A stretch of 37,673 nucleotides of DNA from Allobosea sp. 12-68-7 (lineage in GTDB: Bacteria > Pseudomonadota > Alphaproteobacteria > Rhizobiales > Beijerinckiaceae). A program made the translations under genes and the position numbers. Under the pieces are notes generated by a model that saw nothing but the letters and a program-made list of their open reading frames with translations, had not been told where the DNA came from and did no database searches. The DNA lies in the NCBI GenBank assembly GCA_002279705.1, contig NCCO01000096.1, positions 1 to 37,673 of the forward strand, written 5' to 3'. This document shows positions 18,711 through 27,532 of this stretch, piece by piece (the stretch's first letter is position 1; each line of letters begins with the position of its first letter).

Positions 18711-19008
18711 CGAAGTCAGGTATGAGAGCTTGGACGACATTCCCGTGCCGCCTCGGCTCAACCGGATTTCGGATGGCTGGAGCGACGAGGAGATCGAGCG
18801 CCGGGCTGCCGAAGATCCCGATGCGGGGCTGGTGCCGCCCGGCTTCTGGGACGATGCCGAGATCGTCGAACCGGAGGGGACGGAGCAGATCACGCTGCGG
18901 CTGCCGCGGCGCGTGCTCAGCCATTTCCGGGCGACGGGGAAAGGCTATCAGAGCCGGATCAGCGCAGTGCTGGCGAGCTATGTCGATGCCCGCCGGAAAA
19001 CCGGCTGA
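18679..19008 (+). CDS. brnA: BrnA family antitoxin (ribbon-helix-helix)
   Basis: This 109-residue protein is the antitoxin partner of BrnT. It binds and neutralises the toxin and, with it, represses the operon promoter. The N-terminal part (residues 1-70) is acidic, with a DGWSDEEIERRAAEDPDA segment that in BrnA proteins contacts the toxin. Residues 74-109 form a ribbon-helix-helix DNA-binding fold: ITLRLPRRVLSHFRATGKGY followed by a second helix ISAVLASYVDARRK. ATG 18679 lies within the end of brnT (32-base overlap), as usual for this pair. The frame is open upstream, but that part is only brnT read in another frame. It ends 16 bases before the stop of the convergent glgX2 gene. Confidence 0.88.
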   Translation: MTAKSSTKVSNEVRYESLDDIPVPPRLNRISDGWSDEEIERRAAEDPDAGLVPPGFWDDAEIVEPEGTEQITLRLPRRVLSHFRATGKGYQSRISAVLASYVDARRKTG

Positions 19009-19024
19009 GGTCGGGCGGGGCCGT

Positions 19025-20995
19025 TCAGGGTAGACGGGCGAACAGGCTGACGCTGCGGGCCGGCAGGAGGCCTTCGCCTCCCTCCGGTGCCGAGCAGAGA
19101 AGTTGCCGCCAGGGCTGATCCGGGCCGTCGCGGAGGACAAGGGCGACATCGGCCCGGCTGCGGTTGACGGCGATCAGCAGGGAGTCCCCGTCGCCGTTCA
19201 GCATCAGGCAAAACGTGTCCAGCTGGCCCCAGTCCTCGTCGGCGATCGGCGTCCCGTCGGGTTTCAGCCAGCGCGCGTCGGGCGGTTCGCCCGTTCCGGT
19301 CAGGAAGGTGGCGGCCGACAGGAGCGGGTGCTCCGCGCGCAACGCCGCGAGCCGGGCCACGAAGGCGGCGAGGTCGCGGTCCGCTCCCGCCCAGTCGAGC
19401 CAGAACGCTTCATTGTCCTGGCAATAGGCGTTGTTGTTGCCGTGTTGCGTCCGGCCGAATTCGTCGCCGGCGGTCAGCATCGGCACGCCGCGCGACAGGA
19501 ACAGCGTCGCCAGCAGCGCCCGGAGATCGCGGTGGCGGGCTTGCGTGATCGCCGGGTCGTCCGTCGGTCCCTCGGCGCCGTTGTTCCAGCTGTGGTTCTC
19601 GCTCTCGCCGTCGCGGTTGCCCTCGCCATTGGCCTCGTTGTGCTTGCCGGCATGGGAGACGAGATCCGCCAAAGTGAAGCCGTCATGGGCGGCGATGAAG
19701 TTCACGCTCGCCAGTGGCCCGCGATGGCTTGGCGCAAAGAGATCGGCGGAGCCGGCGAGCCGCGTCGCCAGCGCGCCGGCCAGTCCCGCGTCGCCCCGCC
19801 AGAAGCGGCGGACATCGTCGCGATAGCGCCCGTTCCATTCGGCGAAAGGCGCAGGGAATTCGCCGAGACGATAGCCGCCGGGGCCGATGTCCCAGGGCTC
19901 TGCGATCAGCAGCGCCTGCGACAGGTCGGGGTCCTGCAGGATCGCCGCCAAGAGCGGGGCATCCTGGGAATAGCCGGTGTCGGAGCGGCCCATCACCGTG
20001 CCGAGATCGAAGCGGAAGCCGGCGACGCCGAGGCCGCGCCAGTGCCGCAACGCGTCCATCGCCATGCGCACGACGGGGGCGCGGTCGAGCGCGAGTGTGT
20101 GGCCGCAGCCGGTGTCGTTGATCAGCCGGCCGGGATCGTCGGTGGCGTGGCGGTAGTAGACGGCGTTGTCGAGCCCGCGCAGGCTGATCGTCGCGCCGAA
20201 TTCGTCGCTCTCGGCGGTGTGGTTCAGCACGATGTCGAGGATGATGCCGATGCCGGCCTTGGCATAGGTCGCGCAGAGATCGGAGAGATCGGCTGCGCCG
20301 CCCGGTGCGCGCCGTGGGTCGAGCGCGACGAAATTGACAGGGTTGTAGCCCCAGGCATTGGCGAGCCCGAGCGGCGGCAGGTGGCGTTCGTCCATCCAGG
20401 CCGCCACCGGCATCAACTCGACATGGCTGACGCCGAGCTCCTGAATGTAATCGAGCAGGGCGGGCTCGCAGAGCGCGACCAGCGTTCCCCTGATCCGCTC
20501 CGGCACGCCGGGGTGTCGCATCGTGAAGGACTTCACCGCGAGTTCGTAGATGAAGGCCGGAGCCCGGTCCGGCGCTCCCGCTGCGACAGACTGTGCGCCG
20601 CCGACGATGCCGCGCGGCACGAGATCGGCGGTGTCGACGCCATGGTGTGCCAGCCGCGGATCCCAACGGAATGGCCGGTCGATCCGCGTCGCATAGGGGT
20701 CGACCAGCAGCTTCGACGCGTCGAAGCGGTGGCCGCGCTGCGGCTGCCAGGGGCCTTTGGCCCGCAGCGCATAGCGCAGACCGGGGCCGGCGCCCGGCAG
20801 CAGGCCGTGATGAATGTCGCCGCTGCGGCAGGGCAGGGGCAGGCGGGCGATCTCGGCCTCACCCGCCCCGTCGAAGAGGCACAGATCGATGCGCTCGCCG
20901 TGGCGGGAGAAGACGGCGAAGGTCACGCCTGCCTCGCCGGCCACCGCGCCGAGGCGGGCGGGCAGCGGGCAGGCGACCAGCGCAGGCGTCGGCAC
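19025..20995 (-). CDS. glgX: Second GlgX-type debranching enzyme
   Basis: This 656-residue GH13_11 enzyme is a clear but divergent paralogue of the protein at 16315-18402. The CBM48 part begins AGVTFAVFSRHGERIDLCLF. The barrel has GVAGFRFDLGTVMGR with the nucleophile Asp, LLIAEPWDIGPGGYRLGEF with the acid/base Glu, and IAAHDGFTLADLVSHAGKHN with the third Asp, so all three catalytic residues are present. The start is decided by the ribosome-binding site: GGAGG (21009-21005, inside the end of glgP) lies nine bases before GTG 20995, five bases after the glgP stop. The longer frame overlapping glgP is rejected. Tight coupling to glgP suggests this copy is the one that works with phosphorylase in glycogen breakdown. 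The other copy may act on different chains. That split of roles is inference. Confidence 0.93.
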   Translation of the reverse strand: MPTPALVACPLPARLGAVAGEAGVTFAVFSRHGERIDLCLFDGAGEAEIARLPLPCRSGDIHHGLLPGAGPGLRYALRAKGPWQPQRGHRFDASKLLVDPYATRIDRPFRWDPRLAHHGVDTADLVPRGIVGGAQSVAAGAPDRAPAFIYELAVKSFTMRHPGVPERIRGTLVALCEPALLDYIQELGVSHVELMPVAAWMDERHLPPLGLANAWGYNPVNFVALDPRRAPGGAADLSDLCATYAKAGIGIILDIVLNHTAESDEFGATISLRGLDNAVYYRHATDDPGRLINDTGCGHTLALDRAPVVRMAMDALRHWRGLGVAGFRFDLGTVMGRSDTGYSQDAPLLAAILQDPDLSQALLIAEPWDIGPGGYRLGEFPAPFAEWNGRYRDDVRRFWRGDAGLAGALATRLAGSADLFAPSHRGPLASVNFIAAHDGFTLADLVSHAGKHNEANGEGNRDGESENHSWNNGAEGPTDDPAITQARHRDLRALLATLFLSRGVPMLTAGDEFGRTQHGNNNAYCQDNEAFWLDWAGADRDLAAFVARLAALRAEHPLLSAATFLTGTGEPPDARWLKPDGTPIADEDWGQLDTFCLMLNGDGDSLLIAVNRSRADVALVLRDGPDQPWRQLLCSAPEGGEGLLPARSVSLFARLP

Positions 20996-21000
20996 CTGGC

Positions 21001-23478
21001 TTAGCCTCCGGCCGTGGCGTCCGGCGAGGTCGGCACGTGCCAGATCCGCTGCGCATATTCGCGGATGGCGCGGTCGGCGCTGAACCAGCCGCAATGGGCG
21101 GTGTTGGTCACCGACATGCGCCACCATTGGCCCTGGTCGGCCCAGAGCGAGTCGATGCGGCGCTGGGCCTGCCGGTAGCTCTCGAAATCGTTGAGCACCA
21201 TGAACCAGTCATGGGCGCGCAGGCCCTCGACGAGGCTGAGATAGCGGTTCCGCTCGCGCGGCGAATAGGCGCCCGACGCCACCGCATCGAGCACGCCTTC
21301 GAGATGGGGCGTGCCGGCGATGACCTCGCTCGTCGGGCGGGGATTGCGCTTGGCGGCCTCGACTTCCTCGGCCGTCATGCCGAAGATGACGATGTTGTCG
21401 GCGCCGACGCGCTCGCCGATCTCGATATTGGCGCCGTCCAGCGTGCCGATGGTGATCGCGCCGTTGAGGGCGAACTTCATGTTGCCGGTGCCCGAAGCCT
21501 CCATGCCGGCGGTCGAGATCTGCTCGGAGACATCGGCGGCGGGGATGATGAGTTCGGCGGCGCTGACATTGTAGTTCGGCAGGAAGACGACCTTGAGCCG
21601 GTCGCGGGTGGTGATGTCGTTGTTCACGACGACGGCGACGTCATTGATCAGGTTGATGATCGCCTTGGCGGTGCCGTAGTTGGAAGCCGCCTTGCCGGCG
21701 AAGATCTTCACCCGTGGCGCCCAGTCCTTGTAGGGCTCCGAGCGGATCGCGTCATAGAGCGCGATCGTCTCGAGGATGTTCAGCAACTGGCGCTTGTATT
21801 CGTGGATGCGCTTGATCTGGACGTCGAAGATGGCGTCGGGATCGACCGTCACGCCGGTGTCCTGCCGGATGATCTTGGCGAGCTTCAGCTTGTTCTCGCG
21901 CCGGATCGCGGCGAGGCGCTGGTGCAGCGCGGCGTCGCCGGTATGGGCGGCGAGGCGGCGAATCTGGCCGATATGGTCGGTCATGTCGTCGCCGCAGACC
22001 TCCTGCAGCAGCTTCGTCAGGCCTGGATTGGCGCCGAAGAGCCAGCGCCGCGGCGTGATGCCGTTGGTGACGTTGGTGATGCGGCCGGGTAAGATCGCGT
22101 TCAGCGGTGCGAAGACGGTCTGTTCCATCAGCTTGGAATGCAGCGCCGAGACGCCGTTGACCGTGTGCGAGCCGACGAAGGCGAGATGGGCCATGCGCAC
22201 GCGCCGGCCATGATGCTCGTCGATCAGCGAGATCGTCGAGAGATCGACGCTCTCGCCGCCGCTGGAGCGCCGGACCTCCTCCAGGAAGCGGGCGTTGATG
22301 GCGAAGATGATCTGCATGTGGCGCGGCAACAGCCGCTCCATCAGCGCCACCGGCCAAGTCTCCAGCGCCTCCGGCAGGAGCGTGTGGTTGGTGTAGGAAA
22401 TGGTGGCGTTGGTGATCGTCCAGGCCTCTTCCCAGGGCAGGCCATGCTCGTCCACGAGCAGGCGCATCAGCTCGGCGACGGCCAGCGAGGGATGGGTGTC
22501 GTTGAGCTGGATCGCGACCTTGTCGGCGAGATTGGCGAGCTTGCCGAACTGGCGGTAATGGCGGTGCACCAGATCCTGCAGCGAGGCCGAGGTGAAGAAG
22601 AACTCCTGCCGCAGGCGCAATTCCTGCCCCGCCGGGGTGGAATCATTGGGGTAGAGCACCTTGGAGATCGCCTCGGCGCGGTTGCGCTCGGCGACCGCGC
22701 CGACGATGTCGCCCTGGTTGAAGGCGTCGAGCGAGAGCGGGTGCATGGCCCGCGCCCGCCAGAGCCGCAGCGTCGTCGCGTCCCGGCCGCGCCAGCCGAC
22801 GATCGGCGTGTCGTAGGCGACGGCGAAGACCGTCTCCTCCGGCTCCCAGAAGACCTCGCCGGGCTTCTGCGTGGCGGTCAGCGAGCCGCCGAAGCCGATC
22901 TTGTAGGAGGCCTCGCGGCGCTCGAATTCCCAGGGGTTGCGGAAGGAGAGCCAGTCCTCGGGCACCTCGATCTGCTTGCCGCCGTCGATGCGCTGCTTGA
23001 ACAGGCCGTGATCGTAACGGATGCCGTAGCCCAGCGCCGGAACGCCGGTCGAGGCCATCGCCTCAAGATAGCAGGCGGCGAGACGGCCCAGCCCGCCATT
23101 GCCGAGCGCCGCATCGGGCTCGATCGACTCGATCGCCGAGAGATCGACGCCGAGTTCGGCCATCGCCTGCGCCATCGGGCCGGTGAGGCCGAGATTGTTG
23201 AGCGCGTCGCCGAGCGAGCGGCCGATCAGGAACTCCAGCGAGAGATAATAGACGCGCTTGCGGCCGGTCTCGTAGCTCTCGCGGGTCGAGCGATGCCAGA
23301 CATCGACGACATGGTCGCGCACCGCCAGAATGCCGGCGGTCAGCCAGTCATGCGGCTGCGCGACCGAGGCGTTCTTGCCCAGCGAATAGGTGAGCTTCCT
23401 CAGAATCTCGGCCTTGAGGGCCTCGACCCGTCCGTCGGCATCGGCGGGCTGGGTGGTGGCGGAGGCGGACACGGTCAA
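21001..23478 (-). CDS. glgP: Glycogen/maltodextrin phosphorylase
   Basis: This 825-residue GT35 enzyme uses phosphate to release glucose-1-phosphate from glycogen chain ends. Length is normal (E. coli GlgP 815). Visible landmarks are RVYYLSLEFLIGRSL near residue 75, ALGNGGLGRLAACYLEAMAS around 125-145, VAIQLNDTHPSLAVAELMRL near 320, and the PLP site EASGTGNMKFALNGA with the cofactor-binding Lys668. The first codon is TTG 23478, with GGGA about nine bases upstream; GTG 23472 is an alternative that shortens the protein by two residues. It is the first gene of a glgP-glgX2 operon, in which phosphorylase and debranching enzyme act in turn. No allosteric N-terminal phosphorylation site is expected in bacterial forms. 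Confidence 0.97.
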   Translation of the reverse strand: MTVSASATTQPADADGRVEALKAEILRKLTYSLGKNASVAQPHDWLTAGILAVRDHVVDVWHRSTRESYETGRKRVYYLSLEFLIGRSLGDALNNLGLTGPMAQAMAELGVDLSAIESIEPDAALGNGGLGRLAACYLEAMASTGVPALGYGIRYDHGLFKQRIDGGKQIEVPEDWLSFRNPWEFERREASYKIGFGGSLTATQKPGEVFWEPEETVFAVAYDTPIVGWRGRDATTLRLWRARAMHPLSLDAFNQGDIVGAVAERNRAEAISKVLYPNDSTPAGQELRLRQEFFFTSASLQDLVHRHYRQFGKLANLADKVAIQLNDTHPSLAVAELMRLLVDEHGLPWEEAWTITNATISYTNHTLLPEALETWPVALMERLLPRHMQIIFAINARFLEEVRRSSGGESVDLSTISLIDEHHGRRVRMAHLAFVGSHTVNGVSALHSKLMEQTVFAPLNAILPGRITNVTNGITPRRWLFGANPGLTKLLQEVCGDDMTDHIGQIRRLAAHTGDAALHQRLAAIRRENKLKLAKIIRQDTGVTVDPDAIFDVQIKRIHEYKRQLLNILETIALYDAIRSEPYKDWAPRVKIFAGKAASNYGTAKAIINLINDVAVVVNNDITTRDRLKVVFLPNYNVSAAELIIPAADVSEQISTAGMEASGTGNMKFALNGAITIGTLDGANIEIGERVGADNIVIFGMTAEEVEAAKRNPRPTSEVIAGTPHLEGVLDAVASGAYSPRERNRYLSLVEGLRAHDWFMVLNDFESYRQAQRRIDSLWADQGQWWRMSVTNTAHCGWFSADRAIREYAQRIWHVPTSPDATAGG

Positions 23479-23575
23479 GCGCTGATATCCCGGCTGTTGG
23501 ACTGGCCCGACTTTCGGAGCAAGCCACCCTCAAGTCCAGACGAAACTGTTGCAGCGCATCATGACGCCTTCGCCC

Positions 23576-23755
23576 TCACGGGCGGATCGGTGCCGGTTCC
23601 CCCCGGGTGTCCTGTCCCAGTTGCTTGGCGCTCGTCACCGCCGATTCGGTCAGGCCGACGACGCTGGCCCAGGCGTTGCGGGTGTAGAGGCCCTGATGAG
23701 CGATGGCGTCGTACCCAATCAGGATCACGGCGACGAGCAGCAGAATGCGAAACAT
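23576..23755 (-). CDS. Small single-span membrane protein
   Basis: This 59-residue protein starts MFRILLLVAVILIGYDAIAH, a membrane-spanning or uncleaved signal segment (residues about 3-20). About 40 polar residues follow, ending GEPAPIRP. ATG 23755 is well supported by GGGAGG five bases upstream; a frame extension to 23806 is not needed. I recognise no family. It lies just upstream of glgP on the same strand (97 bases before the glgP start) and is divergent from the radical SAM gene, so it could be carried on the glgP transcript. No function is proposed. Confidence 0.65.
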   Translation of the reverse strand: MFRILLLVAVILIGYDAIAHQGLYTRNAWASVVGLTESAVTSAKQLGQDTRGEPAPIRP

Positions 23756-23901
23756 CGATCCCTCCCATGTCACCCCTCCAACGCCGGCCGCGAGGTCAGG
23801 TTCCACCGCTCGCCCGGGCGAGGCGGCCCGCGACGATCGGTCTCTGGCGACGGCACGCGCTCCGCTCTATTGAGAACGAAGAGTGAACAAAGAGGCGCGA
23901 C

Positions 23902-25134
23902 GTGGCACAGCTGACGGTGATGGAGAAGCTCGAGATCCTGAGCGATGCGGCCAAATACGACGCCTCCTGCGCCTCCAGCAGCACGACCAGGCGCAACTCG
24001 CTGAAGGGCGGCCTCGGCTCGACCACGGGGTCGGGCATCTGCCATTCCTATGCGCCCGATGGCCGCTGCATCTCGCTGCTGAAGATCCTGCTGACGAATT
24101 ACTGCAGCTATGATTGCGTCTTCTGCATCAACCGCTCGTCGAGCAATGTCCGGCGGGCGCGCTTCTCGGTGGCGGAGGTCGTCGACCTCACGCTGAGCTT
24201 CTACAAGCGCAACTACATCGAGGGGCTGTTCCTCTCCTCCGGCATCATCCGCTCGCCGGACTACACGATGGCGGAGCTGGTGCGGGTGGCGCAGACGCTG
24301 CGTGAGATCCACTGTTTTCGCGGCTATATCCACCTCAAGCTCATTCCCAGCGCCAACGCCGATCTGGTGGCGCAGGCCGGGCTCTATGCCGACCGTGTCT
24401 CGATCAATGTCGAGCTGCCGACCGAGGTCTCGATGGAGCACTTCGCCCCGGAGAAGCGGCCGCGAGAGATCAGCGCCGCCATGGGCGGGCTGAAGCTCCG
24501 GATCGAGGAGAGCAAGGCCGAACGGGCGACGTCGCGGCGCGCGCCGGTGTTCTCGCCCGCCGGGCAGAGCACGCAGATGATCGTCGGTGCCGACGGGGCG
24601 AGCGATGCGACGATCCTGCAGCGCAGCGTGCAGCTCTATGGCTCCTTCGGCCTGAAGCGGGTCTATTATTCCGCCTTCAGCCCCATCCCGGACTCCAGCG
24701 TGCAGCTGCCGCTGTCGGAACCTCCCTTGATGCGCGAGCACCGGCTCTACCAGGCCGACTGGCTGACGCGGTTCTACGGCTTCGAGGTCGGCGAGATCCT
24801 CGACGACGGCGCCGGCGGCATGCTCGATCTCGCGATCGATCCCAAGCTCGCCTGGGCGCTGCGGCATCGCGCGCGCTTTCCGGTCGACGTCAACCGGGCC
24901 GACCGCGAGACGCTGCTGCGCGTGCCGGGGCTCGGCACCAAGAGCGTCGCGCGCATCCTGGAGACGCGCCGCTTCCGGCGCTTAAGGCTGGAGGATGTCG
25001 GCAAGATCGCGCGCTCGATGGCCACCCTGCGCCATTTCGTCGTCGCCGAAGGCTGGCGCCCCGGCGTCCTGCTCGACAGCGAGCGGCTGAAGCAGCATCT
25101 GGCGCCCAAGCCGCAGCAGCTCGCGCTGCTTTGA
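23902..25134 (+). CDS. Putative DNA modification/repair radical SAM protein (UDG-linked)
   Basis: This 410-residue radical S-adenosylmethionine enzyme belongs to the conserved family found next to UdgX/DUF4130 genes. The 4Fe-4S/SAM motif CxxxCxxC is Cys68, Cys72 and Cys75 (NYCSYDCVFCINRSSSN). The core barrel follows, to about residue 310. The C-terminus (residues about 325-375) has a helix-hairpin-helix DNA-binding element: DVNRADRETLLRVPGLGTKS and then VARILETRRF. A glycine/serine-rich stretch before the cluster (KGGLGSTTGSGICHSY) is also typical. GTG 23902 has AGAGG seven bases upstream. The stop TGAGG doubles as the ribosome-binding site of the next gene. The family is predicted to act on DNA with UdgX, but I know of no established reaction. 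Family assignment is firm; function is open. Confidence 0.92.
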   Translation: MAQLTVMEKLEILSDAAKYDASCASSSTTRRNSLKGGLGSTTGSGICHSYAPDGRCISLLKILLTNYCSYDCVFCINRSSSNVRRARFSVAEVVDLTLSFYKRNYIEGLFLSSGIIRSPDYTMAELVRVAQTLREIHCFRGYIHLKLIPSANADLVAQAGLYADRVSINVELPTEVSMEHFAPEKRPREISAAMGGLKLRIEESKAERATSRRAPVFSPAGQSTQMIVGADGASDATILQRSVQLYGSFGLKRVYYSAFSPIPDSSVQLPLSEPPLMREHRLYQADWLTRFYGFEVGEILDDGAGGMLDLAIDPKLAWALRHRARFPVDVNRADRETLLRVPGLGTKSVARILETRRFRRLRLEDVGKIARSMATLRHFVVAEGWRPGVLLDSERLKQHLAPKPQQLALL

Positions 25135-25142
25135 GGCCCGCC

Positions 25143-26612
25143 ATGGCGCAGTCCGGTATCCTGGCGCGTCTCGACCACCCGGCCGATTTCGAGGGCTGGC
25201 GGCGGCAGGCGCGCGCGCTGGCGCTGGCGGAGGTGGCGCCGGCGCGGATCGACTGGCAGATCGGGACGGAAGCGTCCGGGCTCTTCGCCGGGCTGGCCGA
25301 GCGGCCGCCGGTTCCGGCGAACGGGGCGGAGCTGCGCGTGCCGCGCGACTTCTTCGAACTGGCGCAGGCGGTGGTCTGCCACCGCGATAACGGCCGCTTC
25401 GATCTGCTCTACCGGCTGCTGCTGCGGCTCCAGCGCGAGCCGACATTGCTGCATGCGGTCACCGACGAGGATGTCCATCGCGCCCGGGCGATGGCGAAAT
25501 CGGTGCGGCGCGACCTGCACAAGATGACCGCCTTCGTCCGCTTCCGCGAGGTCGTCGGCCCCGATGGCGGCGAGGCCTTCGTCGCCTGGTTCGAGCCCGA
25601 GCACCACATCGTCGAGCGCGTCTCGCGCTTCTTCGTCGAGCGCTTCGCGGCGATACGCTGGTCGATCCTGACGCCGCTGCGCTCGCTCCACTGGGACGGG
25701 ACGACGCTGCATCTGGGGGAGGGCGCCTCGCGCGCGGACGCGCCCGACGACGATGCGGTGGAGGGCTACTGGCGGACCTACTACGCCAACATCTTCAATT
25801 CGGCCCGCCTCAAGATCAAAGCCATGAAGGCGGAGATGCCGGAGAAATACTGGCGCAACCTGCCCGAGGCCGAACTGATCGCGCCGCTGATCGCCGCGGC
25901 CGGCAAGAGGGCGCAGGAGATGGTGGCGAAGGCGCCGACCCTGCCGCCGGAGCGGCATCTGCGGCAGATGCAACGCCTGCGGGAGGCCGAGCCCGGCTCG
26001 ACCGAGGCGCCCGCGTCCTGGGAGCAGGCGTGGCAAGCCGCGAAGGACTGTTCGCGCTGCGGGCTGTGCCAGCAGGCGACGCAGACGGTGTTCGGCGAGG
26101 GGCCGCTGGCGGCGCCTGTGATGTTCGTCGGCGAGCAGCCGGGCGATCAGGAGGATCTGGCGGGCCGGCCCTTCGTCGGGCCTGCGGGCCAGGTCTTCGA
26201 CGCGGTGATGGGGGAGGCCGGGCTCGACCGCAGCCGCGCCTATGTCACCAATGCGGTGAAGCACTTCAAATTCACGGTGCGCGGCAAGCGGCGCATCCAT
26301 GAGCGGCCCCATGCCGGCGAGATCGCCGCCTGCCGCTTCTGGCTCGGGCTGGAGCGGGAGTTCGTGCGGCCGAAGCTGGTGGTGGCGCTGGGCGCGACCG
26401 CGCTGCACGCCCTGACCGGCTACACGGGATCGCTGGCCTCGATGCGGGAGCGCGATCTCGCGCTGGAGGACGGTACGGCGCTGCTGGCGACGGTCCATCC
26501 CTCCTGTTTGCTGCGCCTGCCCGACGAGACGGCACGCGAGCGCGAGACGGCCCGCTTCCGCGCGGATCTCGCCCGTGTCGGGTTGCTGGTGCCGGAGATG
26601 AGGGCGGCATAG
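25143..26612 (+). CDS. UdgX family uracil-DNA binding protein fused to DUF4130
   Basis: This 489-residue two-domain protein pairs with the radical SAM gene. Residues about 1-260 are DUF4130 (RFDLLYRLLLRLQREP; RFFVERFAAIRWSILTPLRS; YWRTYYANIFNSARLKIKAM), a domain of unknown activity. Residues about 285-485 are a UdgX-type uracil-DNA glycosylase: CSRCGLC near the iron-sulfur site, GEQPGDQEDLAGRPFVGPAG (motif A), NAVKHFKF, the UdgX-specific loop KRRIH at residues 382-386, and HPSCLLR (motif B). In characterised UdgX the His of this loop forms a covalent bond with the abasic sugar after uracil removal, here His386. ATG 25143 is preceded by GAGG overlapping the previous stop; translation is probably coupled. 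A palindromic repeat follows the gene, probably ending the operon. Confidence 0.93.
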   Translation: MAQSGILARLDHPADFEGWRRQARALALAEVAPARIDWQIGTEASGLFAGLAERPPVPANGAELRVPRDFFELAQAVVCHRDNGRFDLLYRLLLRLQREPTLLHAVTDEDVHRARAMAKSVRRDLHKMTAFVRFREVVGPDGGEAFVAWFEPEHHIVERVSRFFVERFAAIRWSILTPLRSLHWDGTTLHLGEGASRADAPDDDAVEGYWRTYYANIFNSARLKIKAMKAEMPEKYWRNLPEAELIAPLIAAAGKRAQEMVAKAPTLPPERHLRQMQRLREAEPGSTEAPASWEQAWQAAKDCSRCGLCQQATQTVFGEGPLAAPVMFVGEQPGDQEDLAGRPFVGPAGQVFDAVMGEAGLDRSRAYVTNAVKHFKFTVRGKRRIHERPHAGEIAACRFWLGLEREFVRPKLVVALGATALHALTGYTGSLASMRERDLALEDGTALLATVHPSCLLRLPDETARERETARFRADLARVGLLVPEMRAA

Positions 26613-26639
26613 GCGCGGGCCATCATCTGGCGGCCGGTC

Positions 26640-26724
26640 GTCATCGCGAGCGCAGCGAAGCGATCCAGAAGGTCTCGCACTGCGTCCCCCTGGATTGCTT
26701 CGTCGCGGCGCTCCTCGCAATGAC
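26640..26724. repeat. Palindromic repeat, GTCATTGCGAG family, copy 2
   Basis: This 85-base inverted repeat starts GTCATCGCGAGCGCAGCGAA and ends CGCTCCTCGCAATGAC. Its left arm differs slightly from copy 1, while the right arm (CTGGATTGCTTCGTCGC, then GCGCTCCTCGCAATGAC) is nearly identical. It begins 28 bases after the UdgX stop. Confidence 0.88.
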
Positions 26725-26800
26725 GACAACGGGTCGAGGGACTGCGATTGACCCGCCGCCCGCCGCAGTGTCCCTTCCTGACAATCAAACGAGGATCGGC

Positions 26801-27524
26801 ATGGGCGAGGATCTGACTCGGTGCGCATTTCGTGCGGCTGCTGGCGGGGCAGGGCGCCCATGTCGTGGCGGCGGCGCGCCGGGTCGAGCGTCTGGGGGAA
26901 CTGGCGACGGCCTGTGCCACGCTGCCGGGCCAGGTGATGCCGCTGGCGCTCGACGTCGCTTCGGTGCCCTCGATCCAGGCCGGCGTGGCGGAGGCGGCGC
27001 GGCTGCTCGGCGGGCTCGACGTGCTCGTCAACAATGCCGGCATCGGTGAGACGGAGGCTGCGATCTCGGTCACCGAGGCGCAATGGGACGCGCAGCTCGA
27101 CGTCAACCTGAAGGGCTGCTTCTTCGCGGCGCAGGCGGCAGCGCAGGTCATGATCGCGGGGAAGCAAGGCGGGGCGATCGTCAACATCGCCTCGATCCTG
27201 GGCGAGCGGGTGATGACTCGCGTCGTGCCCTATGCCGTCTCCAAGGCCGGGCTGATCCAGATGACCAAGGGGCTGGCGCTGGAATGGGCGCGCCATGGCA
27301 TCCGGGTCAACGCGCTGGCGCCGGGCTACATCGTCACCGACATCAACCGCGACTTCTTCGACAGCGAGGCCGGCGAGGCGCTGACCAAGCGCATCCCGAG
27401 CCGCCGCATCGGCGACCCCGCCGATCTCGACGGGCCGCTGCTGCTGCTCTGCTCGGATTCCGGGCGCCACATGACCGGGGCGGTGGTCGCCGTCGATGGC
27501 GGGCATCTGGTGAGCGGGTTGTAA
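26801..27524 (+). pseudogene. Short-chain dehydrogenase/reductase with 5' deletion and frameshift
   Basis: The downstream frame encodes a classical SDR: NNAG in VLVNNAGIGE, the catalytic Ser in IVNIASILG, YAVSK with Tyr/Lys, then GIRVNALAPGYIVTDI and a C-terminal VDGGHLVSGL. The front is broken. An ATG at 26801 with AGGA upstream encodes MGEDLT, as expected for the start of such a protein, but the frame then shifts. The SDR frame resumes at 26817 directly as LGAHFVRLLAGQGAHVV, preceded in frame by a TGA. The expected segment carrying the cofactor motif TGxxxGL, about 12-13 codons, is missing, and the loss is not a multiple of three. Translation from GTG 26832 would give 230 residues without the NAD(P)-binding glycines and has no visible ribosome-binding site. 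A recent pseudogene or an assembly error; original substrate unknown. Confidence 0.8.
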
Positions 27525-27532
27525 GTTCGCGC

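Noticed and set aside
19103-21004. 633-codon plus-strand frame opposite glgX2
   Set aside because: Antisense shadow; glgX2 has all catalytic motifs on the other strand.
24774-27506. 910-codon minus-strand frame opposite radical SAM, UdgX and SDR genes
   Set aside because: It spans three unrelated plus-strand genes and a repeat, so it cannot be a real conserved protein.
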